Shown here piece after piece: positions 35,561 to 44,375 of a DNA stretch of 64,000 bases. Position 1 is the first letter of the stretch; the number at the start of each line of letters is the position of its first letter. The notes beneath the pieces are model-generated. The model did not search any database and was not told the origin of the DNA. It worked only from the letters and a program-made list of their open reading frames with translations. The DNA is taken from contig NZ_VOTZ01000012.1 of NCBI RefSeq assembly GCF_024372745.1, forward strand, positions 1-64,000, given 5' to 3'. The stretch is from Methanocalculus taiwanensis. GTDB taxonomy: Archaea > Halobacteriota > Methanomicrobia > Methanomicrobiales > Methanocorpusculaceae. Both the position numbers and the translations under genes were made by a program.

Positions 35561-35953
35561 TCAGTAGACGTACCCAATCAGCTGCCCGCCGATTCCAGCC
35601 TTCCTGGCCTGTTCATGAGACATAACACCCTGGGATGTGGTCATCAGCAGAAGCCCAAACCCTTTGGCGGGCAGGTACCGCGTCTCCCAGGACTCCATGT
35701 CTTCCATCTTTACGGCAAAGCGGGGTGATATTGCACCACACTTATTGATCCGGCCTGTTAATTGGATCGAGAAACGGCCTCCCCGGCCATCATCTATATA
35801 TTCGAAGCCGGCGATGTAGCCATTCTCCTGCATGATGCCGAGCATCGCACCAAAGAGCCTGGAGGCAGGTTCTACCGTCACCTCAAGCCTGCCTGCATCG
35901 CCTGCATTCTTGATGGCGCTCATTGCATCGGCAATAATATTCTGTTGTGTCAT
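35561..35953 (-). CDS. rps8: 30S ribosomal protein S8 (uS8)
   Basis: A 130-aa S8, the central 16S rRNA binder: DAMSAIKNAGDAGR at the N-terminus and FGLLLMTTSQGVMSHEQARK near the C-terminus. It lies 11 bp behind the S14 gene. Confidence 0.97.
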   Translation of the reverse strand: MTQQNIIADAMSAIKNAGDAGRLEVTVEPASRLFGAMLGIMQENGYIAGFEYIDDGRGGRFSIQLTGRINKCGAISPRFAVKMEDMESWETRYLPAKGFGLLLMTTSQGVMSHEQARKAGIGGQLIGYVY

Positions 35954-35964
35954 TCTCCGGCCAC

Positions 35965-36129
35965 CTAGTTCATCTTCTTAAAGCCCATCGTCGGAGCCCA
36001 CTCACGGAAGCACTGGCGGCAGAACATGATATTATATCTCCGCACAAGACCCTGCTTACGACCGCACATCTGGCAGACGTTGCTCCCGTAGCTGACCTTC
36101 TTCTGAGGAGTTTTTGTCTTCTCCGCCAT
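35965..36129 (-). CDS. rps14: 30S ribosomal protein S14, zinc type (uS14)
   Basis: A short 54-aa reading frame on the minus strand between S8 and L5. It begins [19 protein letters not shown] and carries the zinc-binding pairs C-x2-C (CQMC) and C-x2-C (CRQC), then [14 protein letters not shown]. The ATG overlaps the L5 stop (TAATG). The size, motif and position between L5 and S8 are diagnostic. Confidence 0.96.
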   Translation of the reverse strand: MAEKTKTPQKKVSYGSNVCQMCGRKQGLVRRYNIMFCRQCFREWAPTMGFKKMN

Positions 36130-36641
36130 TACTCAACCACCTCGACATTGAAATGCTCCTTCATAAACGATATTGCTTCATTTTTCCTGACATGCTGTTT
36201 TGAAGGAAGCTTCTTCTTCTGTGCAGACCGACGCGCAATCCGTACACCCTTCTTCTCGATGACAACGTTAATGTCCATGCCATAGATACCGATCTGCGGA
36301 TCATAGGACTGGCCGGGGAAATCCGTATGTTCTTCAATCCCAAAGCCAAAGTTCCCATTTGTATCGAACCGGCTCGCATCAATCTTCTTCTCAATGATGT
36401 TTAAAGATGTCCGGAGGAACTCTTCGGCTTTATCTCCTCTCAGGGTAAGCTTACAGCCCATTGACTGGCCTTTCCGAAGGCCAAAGGCAGGAACCGTCCT
36501 TCTGGCGATTGTTCTGACAGATGTTGCTCCGCCACAGATCTCTTTCATCAGGGCCTCTGCTTTCATCAGTTTGTCTCCGCCTTCGCCAACACTCATATGG
36601 ACAACGATCTTATCGACATAGAGCTCCTGCATCCCGGTCAT
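36129..36641 (-). CDS. rpl5: 50S ribosomal protein L5 (uL5)
   Basis: A 170-aa L5, a 5S rRNA binder: [36 protein letters not shown] and [23 protein letters not shown] 36641 overlaps the S4e stop (ATGA); the frame is open slightly further upstream. Confidence 0.97.
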   Translation of the reverse strand: MTGMQELYVDKIVVHMSVGEGGDKLMKAEALMKEICGGATSVRTIARRTVPAFGLRKGQSMGCKLTLRGDKAEEFLRTSLNIIEKKIDASRFDTNGNFGFGIEEHTDFPGQSYDPQIGIYGMDINVVIEKKGVRIARRSAQKKKLPSKQHVRKNEAISFMKEHFNVEVVE

Positions 36642-37366
36642 ACAGTGATCCCCCATATACCAAGTGCAGGCTCTTCCCGCCCTACCATAAAGATGTACGG
36701 CTCGATAGTCTCGAATACCTCGCCTGTCGAGATCTCTTCAAGGCTGACACGGTTTGGTACACTCCCCTGAACCGGGATCACTTCACGGATCCGGGCTACC
36801 CTTCCGGAGTGCTGTCCACCGACAACCATCGCAACATTGCCGACTGCATAGGGGAAGTGCTCGGTTATCTCAAAGCGTGAATCTCCATCGACGCCCAGTT
36901 TCAGGATAATCGAATCTTTCGGTCGGTATGAATCATCAGCATTGACATTAGCCCCGAAGAGAAGGTTCAACTGGACTTTTCCTCCGGGAAGCGTCGTCTT
37001 GTTCCTGATCTTTGAGAGACGGATCTTCGCTGCATCAGCTCCAATCTCGGATGATGCAAACCGTCCGCGCTTGTCAAGGAGCATGATGTAATGCTTCCCA
37101 AGTCTTGGGAACGAGATGATGTCAAAGACACCGATACCGATATGTGGATCAGTACAGATTTTGCCGTTCACAATAACCTGACGATCATGAAGAATCTGTT
37201 TAATCTCCTTCATGTTTCTGGCAATACCCATGTGATCCCGTATCCAGATTGCAATCGGGAGTGCACCTGCATTATGTGGGCCGGGGGCTGTGGCCGGAGC
37301 ATATGTGCTGACTTTTCTTTCGACACCCCATGATCCTGGGGCAACCATTCGCTTCATATGTGCCAT
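36638..37366 (-). CDS. rps4e: 30S ribosomal protein S4e (eS4)
   Basis: A 242-aa archaeal/eukaryotic S4e. MAHMKRMVAPGSW at the N-terminus, an S4-like RNA-binding part (NMKEIKQILHDRQVIVNGKI) and a KOW-like stretch (VGGQHSGRVARIREV). Its ATG overlaps the L24 stop. Confidence 0.97.
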   Translation of the reverse strand: MAHMKRMVAPGSWGVERKVSTYAPATAPGPHNAGALPIAIWIRDHMGIARNMKEIKQILHDRQVIVNGKICTDPHIGIGVFDIISFPRLGKHYIMLLDKRGRFASSEIGADAAKIRLSKIRNKTTLPGGKVQLNLLFGANVNADDSYRPKDSIILKLGVDGDSRFEITEHFPYAVGNVAMVVGGQHSGRVARIREVIPVQGSVPNRVSLEEISTGEVFETIEPYIFMVGREEPALGIWGITV

Positions 37367-37731
37367 TATTCCTTCACCCCGATACGTTCCTCACGCTTTG
37401 GATCTTTAAGATTTAGTTTGGTGATCATCACCTTGGAGGGATCGAGTGGTCGTGCAACCTCGGTTCCATCCGCCTTCTTAACGGTGACGCCATGAACCTG
37501 TATCGCAAAGCGCTTTGCATCGATTCCTTCGACAACACCTGTTGTTCCGGCGTGCTCACCCCGAAGCACTTTTACGGTATCTCCGGTCACTAACCGGATA
37601 TTTCGGCGGCCGTGCTTTTCACGAAGCTCAGGTGAGAGCATCGCATGGAGCAGCGTTCCACGGAGGTGAATCGGCGCATTGTACCGAACCTTCCGCTGTT
37701 TCCTCGGCTGACTGCTTGCTATTCGCACCAT
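37366..37731 (-). CDS. rpl24: 50S ribosomal protein L24 (uL24)
   Basis: A 121-aa L24 with the KOW motif TVKVLRGEHAGTTGVVEGID at about 48-67 and the archaeal N-terminal extension (SSQPRKQRKVRYNAPIHLRG). Confidence 0.97.
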   Translation of the reverse strand: MVRIASSQPRKQRKVRYNAPIHLRGTLLHAMLSPELREKHGRRNIRLVTGDTVKVLRGEHAGTTGVVEGIDAKRFAIQVHGVTVKKADGTEVARPLDPSKVMITKLNLKDPKREERIGVKE

Positions 37732-37739
37732 AAAGCACC

Positions 37740-38138
37740 TCAGATGATGATCGTCGCCATAGACGCGATCTTTGGATACCGTGTGGCAACTTCACGTGCA
37801 ACCGGGCCTTTTATCTCGGTCCCACGGGGATCGCCATTTTCATTAATAAGAACCATTGCGTTCTCTTCAAATGATACACGGAGGCCGCTTGGCCTTCTAA
37901 ATTCTTTCTTCTGCCGTACTACGACTGCTTTGACGAGTTTTTTACGCATGTCCGGGGTTCCCTTCTTGACAGAGACGGTGGCAACGTCGCCAATCCCAAG
38001 TTTGGGCTGACGCCTTCGCACACCATGATACTTGTCAACCGAGACGACCTCGACAACACGTGCACCGGTGTTATCCGCACAGACCATTCGCGATCCGGTC
38101 TGGAGTGCGCGCGGAATCTTTGATCCCAGTGCTTTCAT
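37740..38138 (-). CDS. rpl14: 50S ribosomal protein L14 (uL14)
   Basis: A 132-aa L14: [20 protein letters not shown] and [20 protein letters not shown]. Archaeal length, about ten residues longer than bacterial L14 at the N-terminus. It overlaps the S17 stop by 4 bp. Confidence 0.97.
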   Translation of the reverse strand: MKALGSKIPRALQTGSRMVCADNTGARVVEVVSVDKYHGVRRRQPKLGIGDVATVSVKKGTPDMRKKLVKAVVVRQKKEFRRPSGLRVSFEENAMVLINENGDPRGTEIKGPVAREVATRYPKIASMATIII

Positions 38139-38461
38139 GCGGTTTTCACCTCAACAACGACGAAATGCGTCGTTTTGTTCAGGGGCCTGCACTCCGCTAC
38201 CTTGACATCGTCGCCAACCTTCACGTGGAGGCATGGGGCGACATGGGCATGGAGTTTGGAGGAGCGCTTTTCGTACCGGTCATACTTCTTAACGAAGTGC
38301 AGGTACTCGCGTTCTACCACAACAGTTCCTTTCATCTTCTCGCTCACGACTTTGCCGGTAATCACCTGGCCGCGCACCGGCAAAGTGCCATGAAACGGGC
38401 AATCATCTTCGTTGCATTCCTGTGTAGGAGGTGCAACATTCAACCCAATGTTTCGTGCCAT
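38135..38461 (-). CDS. rps17: 30S ribosomal protein S17 (uS17)
   Basis: A 108-aa archaeal S17: [40 protein letters not shown] and [18 protein letters not shown] 38461, rather than the upstream TTG at 38467, gives the usual N-terminus. Confidence 0.96.
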   Translation of the reverse strand: MARNIGLNVAPPTQECNEDDCPFHGTLPVRGQVITGKVVSEKMKGTVVVEREYLHFVKKYDRYEKRSSKLHAHVAPCLHVKVGDDVKVAECRPLNKTTHFVVVEVKTA

Positions 38462-38470
38462 TAACAACCC

Positions 38471-38746
38471 TCATTTTCTGATGCGCATGGTGATCCGTTT
38501 CTCAGGCCGGCCGATAATCGTCGACCCGAGGAGTTCCACCTGCACCCTGTCCGGGAGGGTAACCCGGAATATAGTATGTTTCTTCGGAACATGCTTTAAT
38601 CCGACGGATGTCAGGATTGAGATCATGCTCTTCGTCTCATCGACGATCATACCCGAAATTCCCTCCTGGGCAGGGTTTGTCGCATGCACAACCAGAACGT
38701 TCCGTCCGATTAACTCATGACGAAGAACGTTCTCTGGCGTGATCAT
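38471..38746 (-). CDS. rnp1: RNase P protein component 1 (Rpp29)
   Basis: A 91-aa protein of the Rpp29/POP4 family, an RNA-binding protein subunit of archaeal RNase P, which trims tRNA 5' ends. Strings: HELIGRNVLVVHATNPAQEG and KKHTIFRVTLPDRVQVELLG. Located between L29 and S17, as usual in euryarchaea. Overlaps the L29 stop. Confidence 0.94.
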   Translation of the reverse strand: MITPENVLRHELIGRNVLVVHATNPAQEGISGMIVDETKSMISILTSVGLKHVPKKHTIFRVTLPDRVQVELLGSTIIGRPEKRITMRIRK

Positions 38747-38946
38747 GCACTTCTTCTCTTATTCTGCTCGGTTTTTATCCGGGCAATGGTTCTTCGGAGT
38801 TCGCGGATCTGGCCCGGGTTGTCCGGGGCACCACCTGCACTCACCTTGCCATACTGCTGGATGAGTTCGGTCCTGAGCTTGCTCTCCTGTTCGATCAGTT
38901 CGACATCGGAGAACTGGGCAACCTCACGTGCGCGGAATATTGCCAT
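38743..38946 (-). CDS. rpl29: 50S ribosomal protein L29 (uL29)
   Basis: A 67-aa L29, two helices: AREVAQFSDVELIEQESKLR and IRELRRTIARIKTEQNKR. Its ATG overlaps the S3 stop. Confidence 0.95.
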   Translation of the reverse strand: MAIFRAREVAQFSDVELIEQESKLRTELIQQYGKVSAGGAPDNPGQIRELRRTIARIKTEQNKRRSA

Positions 38947-39662
38947 CAGAGATCCTCCCTCTCATACTCATCTTCCGGTGAGATGACTGCCTCAAGTTCG
39001 CGATCGATATCTTCTCCGATATCGCTGACATCCAGGACATTGATCTCCTTTGGCTCTGATGGAGCGGCAGGTGGAACAATTTCGAAGTGATCAGGGATAC
39101 GTGCGCCGGGAGGGATGATCTTGACCTGAACACCGATGGTGCCAAGTTTTTTGATCGCAACCGCATACCCGGTCTCGACAATGCTGATTGCAGGCTCACC
39201 TGAGTGTTTGATATAACCCTCAACGAACTTCTGGACACGGGACCTCGATCCCGTCAGTTTTCCTGCAATGATCACTTCGCAACCAAGGGCGCCGGATTCC
39301 ATCACGCGGCGGATGACGCTTGTTCCCGCCTTTCTGAAGTACCAGCCACGTTCAAGGGCGTTTGCAAGCCTTTCTGCAAGGATCTGTGCATTCAGGTTTG
39401 GATTTTCAACCTGCTGCACCTCAACCTGCGGAGATTCAATACCATACTCATTTGCGAGATCGGCGGTGATCTGGCGGACGAGCTTGCCGCCCTTTCCGAT
39501 AACAATACCGGGCTTCTCTGCAAAGATAGCAACCTGGGTTCCGATTGGAGTCCGGAAGATATCCATTCCTCCATATCCGGCCCTCTTCAGCTCCTTCCGT
39601 AAAAATGCCTCGACCCGGACCTTTCGGACTCCTTCAGAGACAAATTTCTTCTCTCCTGACAT
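38946..39662 (-). CDS. rps3: 30S ribosomal protein S3 (uS3)
   Basis: A 238-aa S3 with the KH domain (VIGKGGKLVRQITADLANEY, about 55-74) and the C-terminal domain string GVQVKIIPPGARIPDHFE; the last 30 residues are strongly acidic. Its ATG overlaps the L22 stop. Confidence 0.97.
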   Translation of the reverse strand: MSGEKKFVSEGVRKVRVEAFLRKELKRAGYGGMDIFRTPIGTQVAIFAEKPGIVIGKGGKLVRQITADLANEYGIESPQVEVQQVENPNLNAQILAERLANALERGWYFRKAGTSVIRRVMESGALGCEVIIAGKLTGSRSRVQKFVEGYIKHSGEPAISIVETGYAVAIKKLGTIGVQVKIIPPGARIPDHFEIVPPAAPSEPKEINVLDVSDIGEDIDRELEAVISPEDEYEREDL

Positions 39663-40129
39663 TATTCCTCAACCTCCCTCACGATCACTTCAATGGTGAC
39701 GGTTTCACGGACCTTGGGAGTTGCACGCCCCATTGCACGGGGGAAGATAGCCTTCATGCTTCGGCCCCTGTTTGCGGCAGCATGGACAATTTCAAGGTTA
39801 TCTGTTGAAAGCCCGGCATATTCTGCGTTCTTCTTCACCGAGTCAAGGAGACGGATGTACTCTTTTGATGCCTTTACGGGGAAACGTCCCTGGCAGACAA
39901 CTCCTGACAGGCTCTTCTGGTGAGCGACATTGCACTTAAACCGCCTGAAAGGTATGGCTTTCTTCTTTTCGACTACCTCATGCAGGTAGTCAAGCGCCGA
40001 GTTGACATCCTTGTGCCTGATGAAGTTCGCGATCTCGATGGCATGTTTTGGCGAGCAGTTCAGCTCGTTTGCTTTGGCTCGCGCGATGTTCTCGCCTTCG
40101 AGTTTCATGATATAATCTGTTCGTGCCAT
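39662..40129 (-). CDS. rpl22: 50S ribosomal protein L22 (uL22)
   Basis: A 155-aa archaeal L22: MARTDYIMKLEGENIARAKA, SPKHAIEIANFIRHKDV and AIFPRAMGRATPKVRETVTI. ATG 40129 is chosen over an in-frame GTG at 40138 that overlaps the S19 stop. Confidence 0.96.
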   Translation of the reverse strand: MARTDYIMKLEGENIARAKANELNCSPKHAIEIANFIRHKDVNSALDYLHEVVEKKKAIPFRRFKCNVAHQKSLSGVVCQGRFPVKASKEYIRLLDSVKKNAEYAGLSTDNLEIVHAAANRGRSMKAIFPRAMGRATPKVRETVTIEVIVREVEE

Positions 40130-40134
40130 AGAGA

Positions 40135-40548
40135 TCACTTCAGGGGAACGTACTTACTCGACCGGGTTGCACCGATACCGGCACTACCATGTGAGATCTT
40201 CCGCCGGGTAAGGGCGAACTCTCCAAGATAATGGAAGACACCTTCAACCGGGATCTCAACCCGCTGAAACTCTTTTCCATTATAAATCTCGATAGTCTTT
40301 CCAACCATTTCAGGGAGAATGACCATTGCACGGCTGTGCGTTCTGATCTTCTCATCGCCGGAGCGGATCTTTTCGAGGAGATTCTCTTCATCACGGGTCA
40401 TTCCACGCTGCATCTTCCTTCGGGCGCGGCATGGCATGATCGGAATGAGATCATTGATCGACATCTCCTGAAGGGCAGGTATTGTATACCCGTGGTAGGT
40501 AAACTCCTCACGCCGCCTCGGCATTCGCTTAACTTGTTTCTTTGCCAT
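40135..40548 (-). CDS. rps19: 30S ribosomal protein S19 (uS19)
   Basis: A 137-aa archaeal S19: RRREEFTYHGYTIPALQEM, then MPCRARRKMQRGMTRDEENL and RTHSRAMVILPEMVGKTIEI. The frame is open well into L2, but ATG 40548 gives MAKKQVKRMPRR and lies 8 bp behind the L2 stop. Confidence 0.96.
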   Translation of the reverse strand: MAKKQVKRMPRRREEFTYHGYTIPALQEMSINDLIPIMPCRARRKMQRGMTRDEENLLEKIRSGDEKIRTHSRAMVILPEMVGKTIEIYNGKEFQRVEIPVEGVFHYLGEFALTRRKISHGSAGIGATRSSKYVPLK

Positions 40549-40555
40549 TATCCGA

Positions 40556-41269
40556 TCACCTCTTGTATCCGGTTCTCCGTGCAGCAACATGCCCGACCTT
40601 CCGCCCTGGCGACGTGCCACGCGATACAGTCTTTGGCCTTCCGGGGTGCTGGTGCCCACCGCCACCGAATGGGTGGTCGATGACGTTCATTGCTACACCA
40701 CGGACACGCGGCCAACGGGTTGCCTGCGATTTTACCTTATGGAAGACTTTGCCAGCTTTCACATAGGGCTTCTCACTGCGTCCGCCACCTGCTACAATAC
40801 CGATGGTGGCACGGCAGTGGCTGTTGAACCATTTGATTGCCCCGCTCGGCATCCGGATACCTACCCTGTCCTCGGACTTTCCAATGACAAGGGCCTGCAC
40901 TCCGCTCGATCTGACAAACTTCCCACCATCATTGGGACGTGCCTCGATATTGCAGACCGCTGCTCCTGTCGGGATATCCTGGAGAAGGAGGGTGTTTCCG
41001 TTCCTGACTGCTGCATCGGATCCGCACTCGATAACATCGTCAACGCCCATTCCTTCAGTGACGAGAAGATAGATCTTCTCACCGTCTTCAAGAGCAACAC
41101 GGGCAATCGGGGCATGGCGTGCCGGGTCATGCTCGATATCGATGATCGTTCCACGAACCGTTTTGTCGCCGGTGCCGGGATGTTTGAGATCTGATTTGTA
41201 CTTGTGTGATGGGGCGCGGTATGTAGGGCCTCCCTTACCTCGCGCCTGACTGCTAATTCGATGTCCCAT
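40556..41269 (-). CDS. rpl2: 50S ribosomal protein L2 (uL2)
   Basis: A 237-aa L2, part of the peptidyl transferase region. MGHRISSQARGKGGPTYRAP, RGVAMNVIDHPFGGGGHQHP and the basic C-terminus are diagnostic; the essential His lies in the DHPFGGGGH loop. Confidence 0.98.
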   Translation of the reverse strand: MGHRISSQARGKGGPTYRAPSHKYKSDLKHPGTGDKTVRGTIIDIEHDPARHAPIARVALEDGEKIYLLVTEGMGVDDVIECGSDAAVRNGNTLLLQDIPTGAAVCNIEARPNDGGKFVRSSGVQALVIGKSEDRVGIRMPSGAIKWFNSHCRATIGIVAGGGRSEKPYVKAGKVFHKVKSQATRWPRVRGVAMNVIDHPFGGGGHQHPGRPKTVSRGTSPGRKVGHVAARRTGYKR

Positions 41270-41279
41270 CTCAACTCAC

Positions 41280-41528
41280 CTACACGATTCCAAGTCGGCT
41301 TAGGATTTCTTCTGCGGCTTTGTCATCTTCAAAGCTCACAATAGCCTTCTTGGTGCCTTTATTTGTCATCAGGGTTTTAACTCCGGTGACAGTCTTTCCA
41401 AATGTCTTCTCGATATCGCGGGAGATCATATCCTTATCGGCTTCTTTTCGGACAATAAAGACGAGCTTGTTCTCTCTCTCCAGGATCGCCATGGCCTTTT
41501 CCGTAACTGACGGATGATCAAGAACCAT
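41280..41528 (-). CDS. rpl23: 50S ribosomal protein L23 (uL23)
   Basis: An 82-aa archaeal L23, located at the tunnel exit: LDHPSVTEKAMAILERENKL and FGKTVTGVKTLMTNKGTKKA. Its stop lies close to L2 and its start 1 bp behind L4. Confidence 0.96.
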   Translation of the reverse strand: MVLDHPSVTEKAMAILERENKLVFIVRKEADKDMISRDIEKTFGKTVTGVKTLMTNKGTKKAIVSFEDDKAAEEILSRLGIV

Positions 41529-41529
41529 T

Positions 41530-42279
41530 TCAGTTCACCTCCGATAACTGCTTCAATGCTGATTCAGTCCAGACCGTGAGGCGGCCTGCATGAGTGCCTG
41601 GCGCAAGAAGTTCGGCATTGAGTTCATGAACGGTCACTGAGTCGACACCGGGCAGGTTGGCTGCTGCACGGAGCGGAATCTCTGAGGTTACAATTAAGAG
41701 GCTCTTCCTCTGCTTCATTCCCCTGCCACGGAGGTTACCACGCCCAGGCTTTCTGTTCCGGCTGAGCTTCGACCTGATGACATCTTTCATCAGTCCGAGG
41801 GACTCAAGGACAGCTATGACCTCTGATGTGCGTTCGAGATTCTCAAATGAATCATCAACAACTGAGATGAGATCCTGTTCAAACAGGTGTCCGCGTGCCC
41901 TGACAAGCTCCGGGTTTGCCGTTGCTGCAATTGCTGAGCGGATAGCGAGTACCTTCTCTTTCTTATTGATCTTCTCAACAAGGTTTTTCATTGTAACCGG
42001 GGGGTGGCATGCCCGGCCGCCACGTGCGTTTGGAACTCTTGCTGCACGTGAGCCGTTTTTGATACGCGGGATCTGGGCTGCACCCCTGCCTGAGCCCCAG
42101 CTTGCTGCTGACGTCCGCATTCCTGCGTACGGGTCACTGCCATGGGGCTGGTAGCGGGTGCTCTGGAGTGCCAGAACCGCTCGTTTAATGATATCTGGAC
42201 GGTATGGCGTGTTAAAAGCGTCCGGAAGGTCAATCTCCTTCAGGGGCGAACCGTCAAGTGTTTTTACTGCTGCTTTCAT
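41530..42279 (-). CDS. rpl4: 50S ribosomal protein L4 (uL4, L1e type)
   Basis: A 249-aa archaeal L4: VKTLDGSPLKEIDLPDAFNT, a Gly/Arg-rich loop (SWGSGRGAAQIPRIKNGSRA) and ARGGRACHPP. Position between L3 and L23 is standard. Confidence 0.97.
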   Translation of the reverse strand: MKAAVKTLDGSPLKEIDLPDAFNTPYRPDIIKRAVLALQSTRYQPHGSDPYAGMRTSAASWGSGRGAAQIPRIKNGSRAARVPNARGGRACHPPVTMKNLVEKINKKEKVLAIRSAIAATANPELVRARGHLFEQDLISVVDDSFENLERTSEVIAVLESLGLMKDVIRSKLSRNRKPGRGNLRGRGMKQRKSLLIVTSEIPLRAAANLPGVDSVTVHELNAELLAPGTHAGRLTVWTESALKQLSEVN

Positions 42280-42286
42280 CTCTCAT

Positions 42287-43300
42287 TCACCCCTGTTTGC
42301 TCTTCTGGCTGACATATTCGACAACCGGAACCCGCACCTGGTGTTCACCCTGGCGGATTGCGGGGCGGAACCTGATGATCCTTTTCACCGGACCCGGGAT
42401 GGAGCCCTTGACAAGGACATAGTTGTTGCGGACAAGCCCGTAGTGAAGGAATCCGCCTTCAGGGTTGACTGCTTCGATATCCTCGCCGATTTTGATGATG
42501 CGCTTGTTATATTCGGTTCTCTGCTGGTATCCCATCTGGCCGACGTTAGGCACCTGCCAGCGGACATGATGGGGCGTCCATGGACCCAGAGTTCCGATAT
42601 GGCGCTCCTTCTTGCCACGGGAGTGTTTCCGCTTCCTGAGGCTGATGCCCCAGCGCTTCACGGCTCCCTGTGTACCCTTGCCTGTTGTGATGGCGGTAAT
42701 ATCGGCATATGCCCCTTCCTTCATGACTGAAGCAAAGTCCACCTCGGTTCCAAGGAGGGATTCTGCATATGCAAGACGCTCTCCCATCGAACCTCCTGCA
42801 ACACGGATCTCCATGAGATCCGGCACTTTCTTCGGGATGCCGGATATGATCTCGGGGGTGGTGTGCATCAGAAGCATGATCTCAGTGACGCTGTCGGCTG
42901 CAACTGCATCATTAATCGCTTTGATCGTTCCTTCGCGATCGTGGTTCTTCGGCATTGTAATTCTGCCAGCGAGGGTTTCGCTCAGCGAGTCTGCCCAGAC
43001 CTCGGTCATCGGGTGTTTACCATAGGTATCTTTCCGGTACGCGCGGATGGCAGCAACCTTCATGGACGGAACCTCAACAACCGTCACGGGGATCATGATA
43101 TCCTTCCCCTCATTTGGGCTGCTCTTGTGGTCGTCGACCATGATGACATGAGTCATGCCAACCTTATACCCTGCAAATCCCTGCAAAACCGGTTTACCGG
43201 CATATTTTGGCCAGGACTTGTACTTTGGAACTTCACTCTTTGCTCGTTTCCTTGGGCTGAATGCAAGTGAACCTGAGCGTGGCCTGTGAGTTTTCGGCAT
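42287..43300 (-). CDS. rpl3: 50S ribosomal protein L3 (uL3)
   Basis: A 337-aa archaeal L3, first gene of the long ribosomal operon. [20 protein letters not shown] at the N-terminus, then [20 protein letters not shown] and [27 protein letters not shown] lies upstream of ATG 43300. A leader of about 460 nt precedes it. Confidence 0.98.
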   Translation of the reverse strand: MPKTHRPRSGSLAFSPRKRAKSEVPKYKSWPKYAGKPVLQGFAGYKVGMTHVIMVDDHKSSPNEGKDIMIPVTVVEVPSMKVAAIRAYRKDTYGKHPMTEVWADSLSETLAGRITMPKNHDREGTIKAINDAVAADSVTEIMLLMHTTPEIISGIPKKVPDLMEIRVAGGSMGERLAYAESLLGTEVDFASVMKEGAYADITAITTGKGTQGAVKRWGISLRKRKHSRGKKERHIGTLGPWTPHHVRWQVPNVGQMGYQQRTEYNKRIIKIGEDIEAVNPEGGFLHYGLVRNNYVLVKGSIPGPVKRIIRFRPAIRQGEHQVRVPVVEYVSQKSKQG

Positions 43301-43764
43301 GTATTCTTCAATCCTTCGAGTCTATCTATCTGGGCCGTTCAACTGAAAGCCCATTCTACACCGCTCAGTTCAGCCATTTTCAGGCTTATCAGCGGGATAC
43401 GTTGGTAGGAACAGTATTGGAAGAGATCGTCACCTGATTCCTGAGCATAGAAGAGATACTATCAGCGGAAATGTTTTTCCCGGAGATATTCACCCGTCGA
43501 GAACTATTGAGTTCTGCTCGTCAATCAGCTTTCTTGGTCTCTCTAAAGAGTTCCTGACCCTAACCGCGCTTCCGGATGGCCGGAAATGGGCTCGGCAATG
43601 CGTTGGCCCGGCGCGTTTAATCAGACCTGCTTATGGTCGTCTCGTTGCAATCCATTGCAACATCCACCAGTATTCCATTGAAATTACTGGCTGAAATGAT
43701 CTCTTCGCACAGAGGGAAGCGGCGATAGTACCGGTTCGATCTGAGACAGCCTGATCCGGCTTCC
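43301..43764 (-). ncRNA. Long structured leader of the L3 operon, or a separate RNA
   Basis: No protein gene lies here. A TATA box at 43784-43794 predicts transcription start at about 43764. That is exactly where a stem GGAAGC/GCTTCC begins (43759-43764 with 43715-43720). Further helices: GTTGCAA/TTGCAAC (43644-43661); a junction closed by CGCGC/GCGCG (43565-43569 with 43611-43615) that contains two hairpins, TTCCGG/CCGGAA (43570-43585) and one with a GGGC/GCCC stem; and AGAACT/AGTTCT (43500-43515). It may be an autoregulatory leader or an independent RNA. It does not show the conserved motifs I know for RNase P or SRP RNA. Confidence 0.5.
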
Positions 43765-43783
43765 TATACTATTGACAGGAAGA

Positions 43784-43794
43784 GATTATAAAAG
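43784..43794 (-). promoter_or_regulatory. TATA box of the L3 ribosomal operon
   Basis: CTTTTATAATC on the minus strand, the best TATA-like match upstream of L3. Its centre is about 25 bp from the first stem of the leader. It lies just downstream of the tfx stop codon. Confidence 0.6.
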
Positions 43795-43825
43795 TGATGA
43801 AAAGCGGCGAGTGAACCAGGCAGGA

Positions 43826-44263
43826 TCATTCAAAAAAGAGGTCGCCCTTATCATTGATATACACCTGGATGGTATCCTGGATATACCGGGCATGTATCTT
43901 ATTCGGGTTTGCATCTTTTACACGGTTAATGAGTGTGACTGTATCGTAGCGGACCTTGATACCACATCTCTCAGCCTCTTCATAGATAGTATTGATTGCT
44001 TCAAGGAGATCTTCTTCGGCTGTAATGGTGCAGAGCTCCTTGGCATCCAGTGTATTCACAAAATCAAGTGTTTCCCGTGCACGCCTTATATTCTCTGTTG
44101 CCGACTTTTCGATTGTGCAGACATTTGCTTTTGAAGTATTGATCAGATCTGCGATCTGCTGCTGGGTCATCCCCTGTTTTCTGTATCTGAGCACCTCTTT
44201 CTGCCGCTCGGTGAGAAGGCCGTCTTTCATTAATGTACTATATTGCGCCACAAGTTTAAACAT
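43826..44263 (-). CDS. tfx: Tfx-family DNA-binding regulator
   Basis: A 145-aa regulator. A helix-turn-helix at about 17-60 (LLTERQKEVLRYRKQGMTQQ and IADLINTSKANVCTIEKSA) is followed by the Tfx C-terminal domain. In Methanothermobacter, Tfx binds downstream of the fmdECB promoter and is thought to regulate molybdenum formylmethanofuran dehydrogenase. Here no fmd operon is in sight; the gene is divergent from mtd, sharing a 112-bp intergenic region. AAGG precedes ATG 44263; an internal ATG at 44230 is possible. Confidence 0.9.
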   Translation of the reverse strand: MFKLVAQYSTLMKDGLLTERQKEVLRYRKQGMTQQQIADLINTSKANVCTIEKSATENIRRARETLDFVNTLDAKELCTITAEEDLLEAINTIYEEAERCGIKVRYDTVTLINRVKDANPNKIHARYIQDTIQVYINDKGDLFFE

Positions 44264-44315
44264 TTTACCTTAACTGAGCGATATCAACACAGACGTGAAA
44301 AGCAGTTTCAAAATG

Positions 44316-44324
44316 TTTATATGC
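44316..44324 (+). promoter_or_regulatory. TATA box of mtd
   Basis: TTTATATGC in the tfx-mtd divergent region; predicts a start near 44345 and a short leader carrying GAGAGGTG (44361-44368). Confidence 0.55.
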
Positions 44325-44375
44325 CCTTTTATCAAAAAAGGAAGTGTTCTCAAATTTTTTGAGAGGTGTAATTCT

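Noticed and set aside
43301-43764. RNase P RNA or SRP RNA in the L3 leader
   Set aside because: The conserved core motifs of both RNAs that I know (for example the GGAAGTCC-type start of RNase P RNA or the SRP helix 8 loops) were not found on either strand. Only helices are clear, so I left it as a leader or unknown RNA.
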